A stretch of 64,000 bases of DNA from Rhinopithecus roxellana (GCF_007565055.1 NC_044567.1:50988260-51052259); one strand, 5' to 3'; counted from the stretch's first letter, positions 47,701 through 59,937 are shown. Translations and numbers: made by a program. The notes: a model not told the origin generated them from the sequence alone.

Positions 47701-49123
47701 TCCAGGTTTTCAGGTCCTGATTGTTGGAGAAGAGAGGGCAAGGGGTGTTGTTGGAGGTAGGAGGAAGTAGGTCAGAAACAAAAAACATACTAGAGAAAGA
47801 GATGTTGCACGCTCTATTCTGCAATTTTTCCTTGGGTCTTCTTTCCCTTCTTGGCTGAGGGCATGCATTATTTATCCCTCACACACAGAATTTTTGCGGT
47901 CATAATAAAGGTCAGAAGGGGAGGGGAGAGTTATCTAAATCTGCACTATATCCAGGTGCACTTAGAATGACATATTGAGTCTCATGGAATCTTTTGAGAA
48001 ATAAAACAAAGACATGTGCCTCAATGTTTCTTGTTTCAGTGTTTCTTCGTCTTCTTTGCTCCCTTTCTCCTTTTCTTCCAAAAGAAAAAAGAAAAAAATT
48101 TGCAGGCCAGTTGTTATCCCTTCCAGACCCATTGCCATTCCTCTGTCCCTGAACTGTCCTTTGAGATAACCTCAGTGCTCTTTTCACACCTGAATCGGGG
48201 AGCCTGGGATGAGCTCTGTCACTCTAATGCATTCTGGTGTAAGCTTTCCCTTCTCTGATTTTGGAACCCCTTTGGATAGCTTCAAAGTTCTCTTTTAAAA
48301 TCCTCAAACCTATTCACTTTAATTAAAACAATAAATATGTGCTCTGTAGCATTTGGCGAGAGCGACTTTGGGGATATTAAGGCATAAAAGCAAACAGATG
48401 GGATGTTGCAGTTCCAGAAAAGATGGACCTCCCTGAAGCGGGCACTTGCCAGTTCTGTGATGCGCCTCCATCTACAACTAACAGGGACATTTTCGTTACT
48501 GGTTACCGACCTTTTTGTTCTCTTCGGGTGACAATCCCTGACCTGATTTTCAGTCATGTTCAGTCACAGTGAGCTGTCAAGCTGGTCTGTCTGCATTACA
48601 GCCAGAAGACCTGCCGCTTTTACAAAAGATCCCCGAGTATAGGGCTATTTAGGTTTTTTTGTAGTATCTGAAGGAAATCAGCCTGGCTCAGGAAAAGGGG
48701 TTCAGAAGCATTTCATTCCACTCTCATTCCTAGGACCCCCCAAAAACAACAACCGAAAAGATAAAATATTGTTTTAATTGCTGAAGCAAGGAAACTAGCA
48801 AATGTCTCCAAACAATAAATTATTAATTATATCTGTCAAATGCTGTCTTGATGGAGATGTAAGAACCAGGTGGGAGACCACATTTAACGCTTCCAGTTTC
48901 TGGAAGGGTGAGGATTTCCCTGTGGGAACTGCTCTTGTCCCGAAGTTGACCCAGGGATTCGCTGAGTGGAGTGGCAGTATCTGGCATTATCTACAAGCTA
49001 CAAGAGAGGTGGACATACATTGTAGAGAACAAATTCATGTGGAATGGAGAAGAGTGGCTTTAGGAGTAATGATGGTAATACATATTTTTAGATATCCGGA
49101 TAACGAATAAATGGCAATATAGC
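47701..49123. other. No recognised element
   Basis: About 1.4 kb, unique-looking. No gene-like frame with a domain. Confidence 0.35.
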
Positions 49124-50785
49124 ATAAAGATAAAAAATAAGGTTGTACAATAGTGAAGGAGAACAAAGTTGGAGACGCTACCTGATTTTAAGACTTGCTA
49201 TCAAGCTATAATAATCAAAACTGCATGGTTCTAGGAAAGAAAGAGACAAATGGATCCATAGAACAGAATACAGGGCCCGGAAATAGACCTACAAAAATAT
49301 AGCCTGCTGATCTTTGACAATGGAGCAAAAGCAATAAAATGGAGGGGAAAAAAGTATTTTCAATAAATAGGGCTGGAACAACTGAACATGCACATGCAAA
49401 AACAAAAACAAAAACAAAAACCCACGACTGTAGACACAAACCTTACACCTTCACTCAAAATTAACTGAAAATGGATCACAGACCTAAGTATAAAATGCAA
49501 AATGACAAAACTCCTAGAAGATAATAGAAAATCTAGATGACCTTGAGTTTGGAGATAATTTTAGACACAACATCAAAGGCATAATCCAGAAAAAAGAATT
49601 GTTAAGTTGGACTTCAGTAAAATTAATAATTTTTGCTCTGCAAAAGACCCTGTCAAAAGAACATTGTGGTGTTACCTGGCCAGATCCTGAAGAAAATAAT
49701 TGCAAAAGGCATATCTATTTGATAAAGAACTCTTATCCAAAATATACAAAGAACACTTAAAACTCAACAAAAAGAAAACAAACCTGATTCTAAAAAAAAT
49801 GAGACAAAGACTTTAACAGAAATCCCACCAAAGATATTCAGATGGCAAATAATTACATAAAAAGTTGTTCCACATTGTATACCATCAGAGAAACACAAAT
49901 CAAAGCAACAGTACAATACACTGCACACTTATTAGAATGACCAAAATGCAGAACACCAACAAATTCTGACTAGAATGTGAAGCAACAGGAACTGTCATTT
50001 GTTGTTGGTATTGATGCAAAATGGCACAGCCACTTTGGAAGACAGTTTGGTGGTTTTTTACAAAACTAAATATACTCTTACTATGAGATACAGCAATCAT
50101 GCTCCTTGGTATTTACCCAAAGGAGTTGAAAACTTACATCTACAAAACAACCTGCTCACTTTTATTTATAGTAGCTTTATTCATAATTGCCAAAACTTGG
50201 AAGCAACCAAGATGTCCTTTAGTCAGTGAGTGAATAAATAAACTACCATACAGGAGACAATGGAATATTATTCAGCACTAAAAATAAATGAGCCATGAAC
50301 AGACTTGAAGAAAATTTAAATGCACATTACTAAGTGAAAGAAGCCCATCTGAAAAGGCTACAAATTGTATGATCCCAACTACATGACATTCTGGAAAAGG
50401 CAAACCTATGAAGATAGTAAGAAGATCAGAGGTTTCTAAGGATTAGTAGGAGGGAGAGATGAACTGGCGGAGTACAGAGGAGTTTTAGGGCAGTGAATCT
50501 ATTCTGCATGATACTATAATCATAGACACATGTCACTATACATTTGTCTAAACACATAGACTGTACAATGCCAAGAGTGAGCCCTAACATAAACTTTGGG
50601 TGATAATGATGTGTCAATGTAGGTTCCTCAGCTGTAAAAACTGTGCCCCTCTGGTGGGGGATGTTGATCATGGGGGAGGCTGTGCAGGTGGGGCAGGGGT
50701 TATATGAGAAGTCTGTGTTCCTTTCAATTTTGCTGTGAAACCAAAACTGTTCTAAAAAAATAAAGTGTATTAATAAAAATAATTT
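49124..50785 (+). mobile_element. L1MB-type LINE, 3' part of ORF2 and 3' UTR
   Basis: ORF2 tail order is intact ('tatcaagctataataatcaaaactgcatgg', 'ataaatagggctggaacaactg', 'gtagctttattcataattgcc'), followed by the L1MB 3' UTR ('ctttgggtgataatgatgtgtcaatgtagg', 'ttttgctgtgaaaccaaaactg'). Many stops; 5'-truncated. Contains a (CAAAA)n run at 49396-49421. Confidence 0.93.
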
Positions 50786-50789
50786 TATT

Positions 50790-50860
50790 AGAGGAGGATG
50801 AAGAAGAAGAAGAAGAGGGAGAAAGGGAAGGAGAAGAAGGAGATGAAAAAGAAGTCTGGA
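50790..50860. repeat. GA-rich low-complexity tail
   Basis: GAA/GGA units directly after the L1 3' end, probably a decayed L1 tail. Confidence 0.8.
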
Positions 50861-50879
50861 TTCGAGATGGAAAGTAAAT

Positions 50880-51105
50880 TTTAGTTGACCGTTTCCCTTG
50901 TGCCAGGCACTGTGCTAGATACTTTAAATATACATCTTATTTTACTTTATTCTCAAAATAGTGCAAGATCAAGATTCTTATCTCTATGTTATGTATTGTA
51001 ATTAAATTGATAGTTACAGAATTTAGATCATCATAACAAGGTCAAACAACTAGTAATAGACATTTTAACTCAGCTGTACTGATGGCAAAGCCCAAGCTCC
51101 TTCAA
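50880..51105 (+). repeat. MIR SINE
   Basis: 'ccttgtgccaggcactgtgctagatactttaaat'. Confidence 0.75.
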
Positions 51106-51109
51106 TTAC

Positions 51110-51170
51110 ATCCTCCTCCTCATCATCATCATCATCACTCACAGCATCTTCATCTTCATCATCACTGACA
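51110..51170. repeat. (TCA)n-rich microsatellite
   Basis: Imperfect CTC/TCA units between two MIRs. Confidence 0.85.
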
Positions 51171-51340
51171 TGCATTGAGCTCTCAGATGCAGCATCCCTG
51201 TGAACACGCAATCTTTTTATTTAATTCTTGCAACAACTCCATTTTGTAGTCAAGTACACTGGTGTTCAGATAAACTTAAATAACACTTTCCAGATTGCAC
51301 ATCTGGTAAGCAGCAGAGCCCAGAGCGATCTGATTCCTTC
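51171..51340 (+). repeat. MIR SINE
   Basis: 'tttatttaattcttgcaacaactccattttgtag' and 'cacatctggtaagcagcagagccc'. Confidence 0.65.
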
Positions 51341-51929
51341 CTGTTAACCATGCTGATCTACTGTTTCTCACTATCTTCAGATAAAGCCCATGGTTCCATT
51401 TACTGGATAACAAATCATTTTTCCTCCCTTGTATGTAGCCTCCTCATCTACAAAATGAGCAGTTTGTATGAAATGATTTAAGATTCCTTTCCAATCTAAT
51501 CTGACAAACTAATCTAATTTCAGAGCAGTCTCGTGGAGGGAATGTTTTTGCTTTGGGTTTGTATTTCTGAAATAACCTGTCTTCTCTCTTCCCAGGAGAC
51601 CAGCAGTAAATGCACAGATGGATAAAACGCAAAAGAACCTACAAATCCTGTACAATGAAATCATGTGGCAAGAATGTGGTTATTCTGAGAAACAGAATAA
51701 AGCAGCCTTTTGCTGTGCCTTTTCCTGTGCCTTTTCACACAGCTGCCAATCAATGGTACACGCTGGCATACTTTCAGAATAGCTGCTCTGTTTAACCCAA
51801 TGACCCAGAGGCAGCAATTTGGAGCTTAGCAAGTGACATCCCATGACATCCAGGATGCCCTCCCCACTTACCTGCACCCAGTCAATCACCAAGTCACAGG
51901 GATTTCACCTCTGGAATAATTTCGATCAT
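51341..51929. other. No recognised element
   Basis: Unassigned. 'tttgctgtgccttttcctgtgccttttc' at about 51711-51736 is a small tandem repeat. Confidence 0.35.
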
Positions 51930-52431
51930 CACCCCCATTCCCAATGGCTTTGTCCAGGCTCTTATCTCTTAGCTGGACTATAGCAGTAACCTCCTAACTA
52001 CCTCTGCACACTATAGTCCTCCCTCCTCTGTGCTATTAGAGTAATATTTTTCACATGCAAATCTGATCATGACACTCTCTTAAATTAACCACCTTAAATA
52101 GTAAAGTAAAAAAAAAAAAAAATCAACAACTCATATTAAAAAGCCATTCATGGGCTGGGCACAGTGGCTCATGCCTGTAATCCCAGGACTTTGGGAGGCC
52201 AACATGGGCAGATCATGAGGTCAAGAGATCAAGACCATCCTGGGCAACATGATGAAACCCCATCTCTACTAAAAACACAAAAATTAGCCGGGGGTGGTGG
52301 TGCACACCTGTAGTCTCAGCTACTTGGGAGGCTGAGGCAGGAGAATCGCTTAAACTCAGGAGGCGGAGGTTGCAGTGAGCTGATATCGCACCACTGCACT
52401 CCAGCCTGGGTGACAGAGCAAGACTCCATCT

Positions 52432-52464
<33 letters not shown>

Positions 52465-52790
52465 CCATTCATAATCTGACCTTTACCTATATGTTCAGCT
52501 TCACCTGTCTCTCATTCCACCCTTTTATTTCTCAGCTTTACTGAACTTACATTCACACTTCTCAGAGATGAATGAATTTCTGTGCTTTCATGTCTTTTTT
52601 TCTTCTCACCCAGAATGCTCCCTGTTTCCTCCCCGAGTGGTGGACTCTATGCCTGCTCATGTGTCAAGATGTAGCTCAACTTCCAACTTCACTACAATTA
52701 TCAATCTCATGGTGGGTTCTCAGCTAGAGTTAAGCCCTCCCAACAGCTCTAAATCTCTAGCACTTAAAAGACAACGTTTTAGATAGTTGG
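51930..52790 (+). repeat. L2 LINE, split by an AluS
   Basis: Left part 51930-52085 ('gctggactatagcagtaacctcctaactacctctg'), right part 52473-52790 ('ctgaccttacc'-type, 'cagaatgctccctgtttcctccc'). Confidence 0.75.
52152..52460 (+). mobile_element. Full-length AluS
   Basis: Complete Alu with about 30 A in its tail and target duplication AAGCCATTCAT (52141-52151 and 52462-52472), inserted in the L2. Confidence 0.96.
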
Positions 52791-53229
52791 TTTTGCATTC
52801 ATTGTCTTTATTGGAATGAAAGCTTTCTAAAGAAAAGGAAGGTACCTAAATATTTAACAGATGGTACAATGCATAGTACGTGTGAATACCTGTCTAAGAC
52901 TAGACTATGCAAGTGGCTCTCCTGGGTGAATTAATAAATACTCAAATAAATAATTCAATGAAGAGAAGAGCAAAGGAGCACCCATGCCAGAATATTCGAG
53001 AAAAGTATTTGATAAGATCACTTTGCAAGAGTTTATGAGGTATATCCAGGAAACACATATTAAATGTTATTTGACCATAGATTCCATAAAATTATGCAGA
53101 AAACAAAAGAATTATATGATCGAGAACTTCTCCAACAGTTTCTGATGGTCTAGTGAAGAAATCAGTGTCCACAGTCATGAAATAATAGAAAAGAATTCAA
53201 TATACAACAAATTAAATTATGAAATTAAT
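52791..53229. other. Mostly unassigned, possibly start of the L1M block
   Basis: AT-rich; similarity to L1 becomes clear only from about 53230. Confidence 0.35.
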
Positions 53230-53540
53230 AAAATCTGAATAAAAATCTAAGGGGACTTTTTATTAATTATTGACAGAATGAAGTTAATTGAGAAGATCAA
53301 AAACAGACGAACACAATCTCAGTAAAAATCACAGCAGGTATTTCTGTGGTAATTGATAATGTTATACTAAAATTTATATAAAAATCCAAAGACCCAGGAA
53401 TAGCCAAGGCAACCTTGGAGAAGAATAAAGCTACAGGGCTTATATTACCAGTGAGTAAGATCTAGTTTAAAGTTTCAGTAATTAAGACATTGTGGTATTT
53501 TCACAAGAATAGGTAACTTGATAAATGAGATAGAATAGAG

Positions 53541-53871
53541 ACCGGGCATGGAGGCTCATACCTGTAATCCCAGCACTTTGAGAGGTGGAAGCAGGTGGAT
53601 CACTTGAGCCCCAGGAGTTTCAGACCAGCCTGAGAAACATGTCAAGATTTTATCTCTACACATACACACACACACAAAAAAAAAACCACACACACACACA
53701 ACAATTAGCTCAGGCATGGCGGCATGTGCCTGTAGTCCCAGCTATTCCAGAGGCTGCGGTGGGAGAATTGCTTGAGCGTAGGAGATTGAGACTGCAGTGA
53801 GCTGTGACTACATCAGTGCACTCCAATCTGGGTGACAGAGTGAGACTCTGTCTCAAAAAAAAAAAAAAAAA
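53541..53871 (+). mobile_element. AluJ with a CA-expanded middle linker
   Basis: Two-arm old Alu whose central A-rich linker (about 53660-53702) has become (CA)n-A10-(CA)n. Target duplication AATAGAG (53534-53540 and 53872-53878). Confidence 0.92.
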
Positions 53872-53929
53872 AATAGAGTGGTTCCAGTTCTCCACATACA
53901 TGGTTGCCTGATTTGTGACATACAAAAAA

Positions 53930-54063
53930 TCATAATACCTGCCCTTTTTGTATGTGTCTTCCTCCATTCAACCATGTTTGTGAGATTCATCCATATTGTC
54001 AAATATAGTTTTAAATCATTCATGCTCATTGCTGTGTAATATTCATTCACGCAGTGTACATCC
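53930..54063 (-). mobile_element. Inverted L1 fragment inside the L1M
   Basis: 'gtgagattcatccatattgtc ... attgctgtgtaatattcattcacgcagtgtac' is the reverse complement of L1 sequence, flanked on both sides by plus-strand L1M that would otherwise be contiguous. Confidence 0.65.
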
Positions 54064-55604
54064 CTTAGGCAGTGGAGAAAAGACAGTCATCTTAATCAAT
54101 GGTTCTGGGTCAACTGGATACCCATATGAAAGGATATATTTGATCCTTCTACCTCACATCATACGTAAAAATCAATTGCCAGTGGATTGTACATCTAAAT
54201 CTGAAGATAAGAGACATTAAGCTTATATAAGAAAATGTGATTATCATATTGGAGAAAACAAAGATTTCTTAAACATGTTACCAAAAATGCAAGCGTAAAA
54301 TAAAACAGTAATGTATTAGATTGTATTAAAACATTAATGGTGTCATCAAAGGACACAAAAGAGTGAAAAGGCAACCCAAAGAGTAAAAGATGATATTTAC
54401 AATATATATATCTAACAATGAACACAAATCCCAACTATATGAAAACCTCCTAGTAGTCAGTTTTTTTAAAAGCAACTCAATAAAAAGAAGGCAAAAAACT
54501 TGAAGATAGAGTTACATAGATACACAAATGACCAATAAAGCTACAAAAATGTGTTTGGCCTCATGAGTCATCATGAAAATGGAAATTCAAACCTCAGCGT
54601 CACTCACATTAGAATAGCTAAATAAATAACACAGAAAGTACCAAGCGTGGGTAAGGGTGTAGGCAACTAGACATCTTATATACTGCTAATGGGATTGTAA
54701 CTTACTACAACCACTCTGGAAAGCTATCTGTGAGTATCTGCTATAAAGAATATGTACATACTCTGTGACCCAGTAATTTGACTCCCAGGAATAGACTGAA
54801 CAGAAGTGCATACATATGCTCACCAATGAATTGCATGCATATGTTCACATAAGGTACTAGAACATTCATAGCAGCATTATTTGTAGCAGTTCCAAGCTTG
54901 GAAACTACCCAAATACAAATCAATAGTAGAATGAATGAATAGATCATGGCATATTTACACAAAGAAATATTATATGGCAATGGGCATTAACAATTTAAAA
55001 CTATACTCAACAATATGGAAGACTCTCAAAAACATAAAGTTGAATGGCAGAAGACAAATACAAAAGGAGAAGCCATATGGTTCTTATCACATAAAGTCCA
55101 ACAATAGGCAAAACCAATCTTGATCAAAGTCAAGACAGTTGCCACCCTTGGAGTGGGCAGCAACTGGAAGACAGCTTGATGGTTTGATGGTAGGATGGTG
55201 TTTCCGGGGTGCTGGCAATGCTCTGTTTCTTGATCTGGCTGTTGATTAGGCTGACACAGTCAGTTTGTGAAAATGTATTGGGCCATTCACCTATGAATTG
55301 TGGACTCTTCCTATGTATTTTACACTTCAGTAAAACAATTAAAACAGTTTTTTAAATTTTTATGTAAGGAAACAAATATTGAAATATATAACAGTACAAT
55401 AATGTAAAAAGTGTGGTGTTGGCACAAGACTAGGAATATAGATCCATGGAACACAATGGAAAAACAAGAAAAATAGCTTGGTAGGTTTAAGAATTAAGTA
55501 TATGAGTAAGGTGAAATTTGGGATCAGCAAGAAAAAAGAGAATTCACCAAGAACAGTGTTAGGACAAATTTAGTAATTGGTTAAAAGGAAAAAAATACCT
55601 TCCT

Positions 55605-55680
55605 TAAACCATAGCCTGGGTGACAGAGTGAGACTGTCTCGAAAAGTAAAAAAAAGAAAAAAAAGGAAAAGAAAAAAAGT
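55605..55680 (+). repeat. Alu 3' scrap with A-rich tail
   Basis: 'agcctgggtgacagagtgagactgtctc' followed by an AAAAG-rich tail; the rest of the Alu is absent. Confidence 0.85.
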
Positions 55681-55895
55681 TCAAGTGAATTTAACTTATA
55701 CATACATTGTCTGTCTTTAAACTTCTATTTGTTTATATAAAAATATTCATATAAACATGAAACCATAAAGCAGTAAGAGTAAAATGCAGGTAATTTGTTG
55801 GTGATATTGGAAGGCGGCCATTTGGTGATCTCAGAAATGAGAGCTGAGAAATAACTGTCTCAACATAAAAAGATATTTAAAAAAACTACGAAGAT

Positions 55896-56200
55896 GACCA
55901 GGCGCGGTGGCTCACGCCTGTCATCCTAGCACTTTGAGAAGCTGAGACGGGCGGATTGCCTGAGCTCAGGAGTTCCAGACCAGGCTGGGCAACACGGTGA
56001 AACCCCCATCTCTACTAAAATACAAAAGAAATGAGCTGGGCGTGGCAGCAGGCCCTGTAATCCCAGCTACTTAGGAGGATGAGGCAGGAAAATCGCTTGA
56101 ACCCGGGAGGCAGGGGTTGCAGGGAACCGAGATCCAGTCATTGCACTCCAGCCTGACAAAAGAGCGAGACTCCGTCTCTACGGAAAACAAAACAAAGCAA
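55896..56200 (+). mobile_element. Full-length AluS
   Basis: Complete Alu. The flanks ACTACGAAGAT (55885-55895) and CCTACAAAGAT (about 56217-56227) look like a diverged target duplication. Confidence 0.94.
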
Positions 56201-56324
56201 AACAACAACAAAAAACCCTACAAAGATAAAGTGTTACAAGTAAAACTAAAATGTAAATTAAAGATTGGAACAAAGGATCACTTATGACAAGATGGCTGCC
56301 CTTTAATCCTAAAGAGCTCTTTCT

Positions 56325-56644
56325 TTTTGTTTTCTTTTTCTGTCTTTTTTTTTTTTTTTTTTTGAGACGGAGTCTCACTCTTGTTGCCCTGGCTGGAGTA
56401 CAATGGCGCGAACTCAGCTCACTGCAGCCTCTGCCTCCAGGCTCCAAGTTATTCTTCCTTAGCCTCCCGAGTAGCTGGGATCACAGGCATGCACCACCAC
56501 GCCCAGCTAATTTTGTATTTTTAGTAGAGATGGGGTTTCACCCTGCTGGTCAGGCTGGTCTTGAACTCCCGACCTCTCGTGATCTGCCCGCCTCAGCCTC
56601 TCAAAGTGCTGGGATTACAGGCGTGAGGCACCACTCCTGGCCAT
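56325..56644 (-). mobile_element. Full-length antisense AluS
   Basis: Complete antisense Alu with a 14-base target duplication AAAGAGCTCTTTCT (56311-56324 and 56645-56658). Confidence 0.97.
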
Positions 56645-56679
56645 AAAGAGCTCTTTCTAAACAACATTATTAACATTAA

Positions 56680-57165
56680 TAATAAAATAAATGCTCTTTA
56701 AGTAAAAATATGTACAAAGTATAAAAACACACATCCTACAAAGTAAGACACAAAAACATCTAACAAACTCATGAAATTCTTTCATCTCAGTTAGCAAAGA
56801 AATACTAATGAGGACGGTAATGAGAGTATTTTTCATACATCAATGGCATTTTTTATAATGCCATCCAATGTTGGTGAGGGTGAGATAAAATGATGAGATT
56901 ATTGATTAGTACTTTCTTTCTGAAAGATAATTTGGCATATATACATAAAAAGCCACAAAATATCTATACCAATTGGCCTGATAATTTTACATCTAGAACT
57001 TATCTCTAAGGAAATAAATGGAGATACAAAGAATTATGCAAAAAAAAGATGCATTGCAGTGCTGCTTATGATAGTAAAAAAGAGTTGACACAAACTAAAT
57101 GTATGAGAAGAGCAGATGAGTTAAATAGCCATGGAATGGAAAAGTTAAATTTAAAGACAAACAAA
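56680..57165 (+). mobile_element. L1ME/L1MD LINE fragment
   Basis: 'gccaatgttggtgagggtgag'-type, 'aattggcctgataattttacatctag', 'aaactaaatgtatgagaagagc'. Old, non-coding. Confidence 0.8.
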
Positions 57166-57535
57166 AAAATGCTAAAGACCATTAGGGTCTAGAAGAGGCC
57201 ACCAGAACTCCCCCCAGACCTTTGGGGATTCAGGATCACACCCTCCTTTTGCCATTAGGGAGATTTCAGTGGAAAAGTTTTGAGAAGCCCTTCTCGGCAT
57301 GACAATCTGCCATCCTGAGATTTTAAAACCTGGGGGAGTTGTTTACATGCAGAATGTTCTGTTTGCAATGTTTACATGAATATTCAATGGATTAAAGCTA
57401 CACATTTTAGAAAAGAAAACCTAATTCTCCTTAAACTGTAAGTTTGACTTGTATTTTTTTCCTATTAATTGGCTTAATAAAATAGCACAAACAATAAATC
57501 ATCGGGAGTCATGTTTTAAAAGTCAACTAATGATA
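57166..57535. other. Unassigned insert between L1 fragments
   Basis: About 370 bases ('attagggtctagaagaggccacc ...') that do not look like L1 and separate two L1ME pieces. Confidence 0.4.
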
Positions 57536-57755
57536 TGGGAAAATGGGCTCTGTTAGGGAAAAAAGACAGGACACGATACATATACAGTATATTTTGATAC
57601 ACACACACTTCAAAATGTCTAAGGAGAAATGAAATTAAAGGGTGACTTTCAATGTTTTAGTCTATATTTTTGGATTCTTTGAATCTTGAAAAACGTGTAG
57701 CTGTTACTTTTACACGTATAAAACAATAAAGCCATTTTCATTTTGAAAAGAAACT
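57536..57755 (+). mobile_element. L1ME 3' end
   Basis: 'gatacatatacagtatattttgatacac' and 'gggtgactttcaatgttttagtctatatttttgg' match an L1ME 3' UTR. Confidence 0.65.
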
Positions 57756-58149
57756 AAGCAGAAATGAGAATAATGTTATAGATCTCGATTTCCATTTTTA
57801 TTTTATTTTTGGTGATGGAATTCCTTTTTTAAATGATATGTTACACGAGAACTGAATCTTTGAACAAATAAAAGGAGCTCTGTTGAATGAGACTGACAGA
57901 TACAGACCCCAACTGCTTACCCTCTTCCTGTCTTTCACCTGACCTTTATATTCTCCACTACTCTGGTCCCCAACACTCGAGGCATCTCCCAAGAGCCCCA
58001 AGGCGTCATGGAACTCAACTGTAAAACTCTTATTCTAATAGATGATCTTTCATTGACATAGTAAGCCTTTCATGATATATTCCAATATTCCATAAGTGTT
58101 AAAAGAAGATTATAAAAGAATTTGTAGGGTAAGATCCTACGTTTTAAAA
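57756..58149. other. No recognised element
   Basis: AT-rich, unassigned. Confidence 0.35.
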
Positions 58150-58570
58150 CTCCACATGTGCTATACAATTATATGTGTGTATGTATATTATATGTGTGTA
58201 TATAGACACACACATACATACACATATATGCATGGAGTGTATATAGATAGATGTATAGATACATCTAAATAAACAAAAAATGTTTAAAAAATAGTAAAAA
58301 GAAATACACCAAAGTGTAAAGTGTCATATCAGAGCCGTGGCTGTATTTTTTTGTATTTTTGCTTTTATATTTATTTTTATATTTTATAAAAACATTTATA
58401 TTTTATATATACGGAACACACATATATATGTGTGATATGTGTATATATAGAGATGTATATATTTAGATGCATATATACATCTAAATAAACTTCTAGGTAC
58501 TAAAAAGTAGTGAAAAGAAATACACCAAAGTCTAAAATGTTGTTGTATAAGAGCCATGACTGTATTGCTT
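58150..58570. repeat. Tandem duplication of an AT-rich/L1-like unit (about 218 bp)
   Basis: 'acatctaaataaac' plus 'gaaatacaccaaagt.taaa.tg' plus 'agagcc.tg.ctgtatt' occur at 58262-58350 and again at 58479-58568, each preceded by a TATATG/TGTGTA-rich run. Confidence 0.85.
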
Positions 58571-58724
58571 TTGTAATAAGAAAAAAATGCATTTTAAAGC
58601 TGAGCAGGAGTTGAGAGAATGATTTACTCTTAATGAAGTCTAGTGTGATTTTTCTGCCAATAAGAGATCCAGTGACATTTGAGAATTATAAGTTTAGGTC
58701 TAATTACTTATTTTTTTTTTTAGT

Positions 58725-58985
58725 AGCAGTAGTTTATTCAGGCATATTTTACATGCATTGAAATTCTCAAATCCTAACTGTCGAGCTGGATGATTTTCAG
58801 TAAACATACAGTCACATGAATATAATATTGTTTTGTTGTTGTTACTCTCTTTAATCTTTATGTCTGATTCTGGATGATGCTTTTTAAAAAACAGCTTTAT
58901 TGAGGCATGACTGAGTTACAATCAACTGCATATATTTCAAGTGTACAATCTGATCAGTTTTAACATGGAAAGAAGAGTCAGTTAT
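58725..58985 (-). repeat. Two L1M-type antisense fragments
   Basis: 'tttattcaggcatattttacatgcattg' (58731) and 'agctttattgaggcatgactgagttacaatcaactgcatatatttc' (58894) are the same type of old L1 sequence in reverse. Confidence 0.55.
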
Positions 58986-58999
58986 TTCTGGATTTCAAT

Positions 59000-59180
59000 C
59001 TTGGATACGGATCTTTCTTGACCTTAGATCAATTATTTAATCTCCTTGAGCCTCACTTTCTTCACCTGTGGCTGATATACTTACCTTGCAAGATTGTTGG
59101 GAAGACTAAGTAATGTGTGTGACTCTTCAGTACAGCCCCCGCCATACAACAACCACCCAATAAAATAATGGCTGTTGTGG
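59000..59180 (+). repeat. MIR SINE
   Basis: 'atttaatctccttgagcctcactttcttcacctg'. Confidence 0.8.
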
Positions 59181-59714
59181 ATCTCGTCTATTTCCAAACA
59201 GTAAACCTAAGATTCAATGAGGTTAGAAACTTGTTTATATTCCCACAGCTGGGCTGAGAAAGCAGCTGACTTCATGACCTGATTCTTCTTGTTGGAAACT
59301 CTTAAAGGTGTCTTCTCCCAAGGGGCTCCCCCAAGCAGTGTAAGAATGGTCTTGTACTGGCTGTGAAACTGGGAGAACAGGTATCTCCTCAGCCCTGTTG
59401 CTCCCTTGCCTGTAACTCTGGCTTCGCAATGAGTGATAGCAACCAATCAACCAATCCACCATGTTGCCTCTGGTAAATTGCCCAACTCACCAACCTCAGT
59501 TTCCTCGTCTGTTAAAGAAAGAAATCAGATCAATGCTGGCACCCTCTGGAGGCTACTGAGGGATCACATAAGACAACAGTTAAAATCAATTCTTAAAGCT
59601 CTGCAGTTGTTCAATAGTAAGCTCTTTGAAAGAAAAGAATGTTGGAATTTTGTAGCGGAAAGGGCCATGATAATCATCTCATGCTAGATTTCTAGTCTCC
59701 CCTAGTGATGTAAT
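59181..59714. other. No recognised element
   Basis: Possible MIR trace at 59200-59250; the rest is unassigned. Confidence 0.35.
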
Positions 59715-59937
59715 AGTAATTACATTAATTATCAAAACACCTCCCGTATGTCAAGGGCCTACTAAGAGCACTGCTAGGCAGTTTTTCAGACATCATTTCA
59801 TCTATTCTTCACCACAACCAGGCAATGTATACAATATCTACCACACTTTACAAATAAGAAAACAAAATCCTACAGTGTAATTGTCCAAAGTTATAAGGTC
59901 AAGAATCTTCCTAGTCCATGGCTTGCCCTTCTATAAC
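59715..59937 (+). repeat. MIR SINE
   Basis: 'agacatcatttcatctattcttcaccacaacc', 'acaaataagaaaacaaaatcc'. Confidence 0.65.

Larger units (their letters stand above)
53230..55355 (+). mobile_element. L1M LINE (ORF2 3' part and 3' UTR), interrupted
   Basis: 'ccaaagacccaggaatagccaaggcaaccttgg' (53387) belongs to ORF2; after an Alu (53541-53871) and an inverted L1 scrap (about 53930-54063) it continues with 'ggttctgggtcaactggatacccatatg' and ends in the 3' UTR near 'gtattttacacttcagtaaaac'. No open frame survives. Confidence 0.88.

Noticed and set aside
49124..50785. Possible intact L1 coding region
   Set aside because: Only the 3' end of ORF2 is present, with many stops and frameshifts.
56284..56646. 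120-codon frame with apparent protein similarity
   Set aside because: It is a translated antisense Alu, a common source of false protein hits; no exon evidence.
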